Assembly (NCBI GenBank): GCA_022614735.1
Contig: JAKEHZ010000348.1
Coordinates: 1-43,790, forward strand
Direction: 5' to 3'
DNA length: 43,790 nucleotides
Source of the DNA: Acidobacteriota bacterium
GTDB lineage: Bacteria > Acidobacteriota > Blastocatellia > RBC074
Below are positions 43,691 through 43,790 of this stretch, piece after piece; position 1 is the stretch's first letter; each line of letters starts with the position of its first letter. Under the pieces are notes generated by a model. That model saw nothing but the letters and a program-made list of their open reading frames with translations, ran no database searches and had not been told where the DNA came from. A program made the translations under genes and the position numbers.

Positions 43691-43790
43691 CAACTACTGG
43701 GAGCGCCCTGGGAGCGCACGCGTCCCCGCGTGCTGGACTTCGGTAAGGAGCCCCTTCCGGAAACCCAGCACGCGGGGACGCGTGCGCTCC
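43689..43790. repeat. Family J palindrome, second copy, cut by window end
   Basis: GACAACTACTGGGAGCGCCC, then the same arm and nearly the same loop (CTTCGGTAAGGAGCCCC) as 22976-23097. It starts inside the mtnB stop codon and continues past the window. Confidence 0.93.

Overview
This window looks like a chromosomal segment of a free-living heterotrophic bacterium, most likely an acidobacterium (Blastocatellia-like). That is an inference from gene content: a regulator-like N-terminal domain typical of Acidobacteria (2155-3519), FtsX/MacB-type permease pairs, a PadR/MarR-like regulator coupled to a membrane protein, B12-dependent radical SAM and acyl-CoA catabolism genes, moderate GC, and many intergenic palindromes. 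No rRNA, tRNA, CRISPR array, phage or transposase gene was recognised.

Layout. 1-9.1 kb: acyl-CoA metabolism (CaiB-type CoA transferase, acyl-CoA dehydrogenase coupled to a ThDP enzyme, SDR dehydrogenase, thiolase) with a LOG-family protein, a membrane-anchored regulator-like protein and a NIPSNAP protein. 9.2-18.6 kb: three consecutive giant Clp/Hsp100-like double-AAA+ ATPases, the most unusual protein-coding block. 18.6-23 kb: GDP-mannose pyrophosphorylase, a large MscS channel, a glycine-zipper protein. 23.5-26.5 kb: a C-terminally truncated acyl-CoA carboxylase subunit, a BtpA-family protein, UppS. 26.6-29.2 kb: two coupled MacB/FtsX permeases without an ATPase. 29.6-33.7 kb: radical SAM protein, YjbQ-type protein, winged-helix regulator plus membrane protein, DnaC-like ATPase. 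34-39.5 kb: small secreted protein, O-antigen ligase-like TPR protein, CusF-like lipoprotein, two glycosyltransferases. 39.7-43.7 kb: methyltransferase plus STAS protein, type I pullulanase, MtnB.

Two things stand out. First, the three AAA+ paralogues share the same rewiring: in the first ATPase module (D1) the Walker B glutamate and the arginine-finger pair are gone while a GxY/F-like pore loop remains; in the second (D2) all ATPase motifs remain but the aromatic GYVG pore loop is deleted. The first paralogue also ends in a segment resembling the PCRF domain of peptide-chain release factors. They look like a new, probably hetero-oligomeric, remodelling machine.

Second, nearly every intergenic gap carries a long palindrome whose arms are built of short 7-9 bp units. 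I count about eleven families (labelled A-K here), several nested inside each other. Family E/F copies sit at gene 3' ends, supply stop codons and add near-identical hydrophilic tails (REYETNENNETNEK and related) to unrelated proteins. At 18.59 kb the stop codons of two convergent genes overlap inside the loop of one such palindrome. Single arms and scraps of the same element lie at many other gene ends, including the point where the carboxylase gene is truncated.
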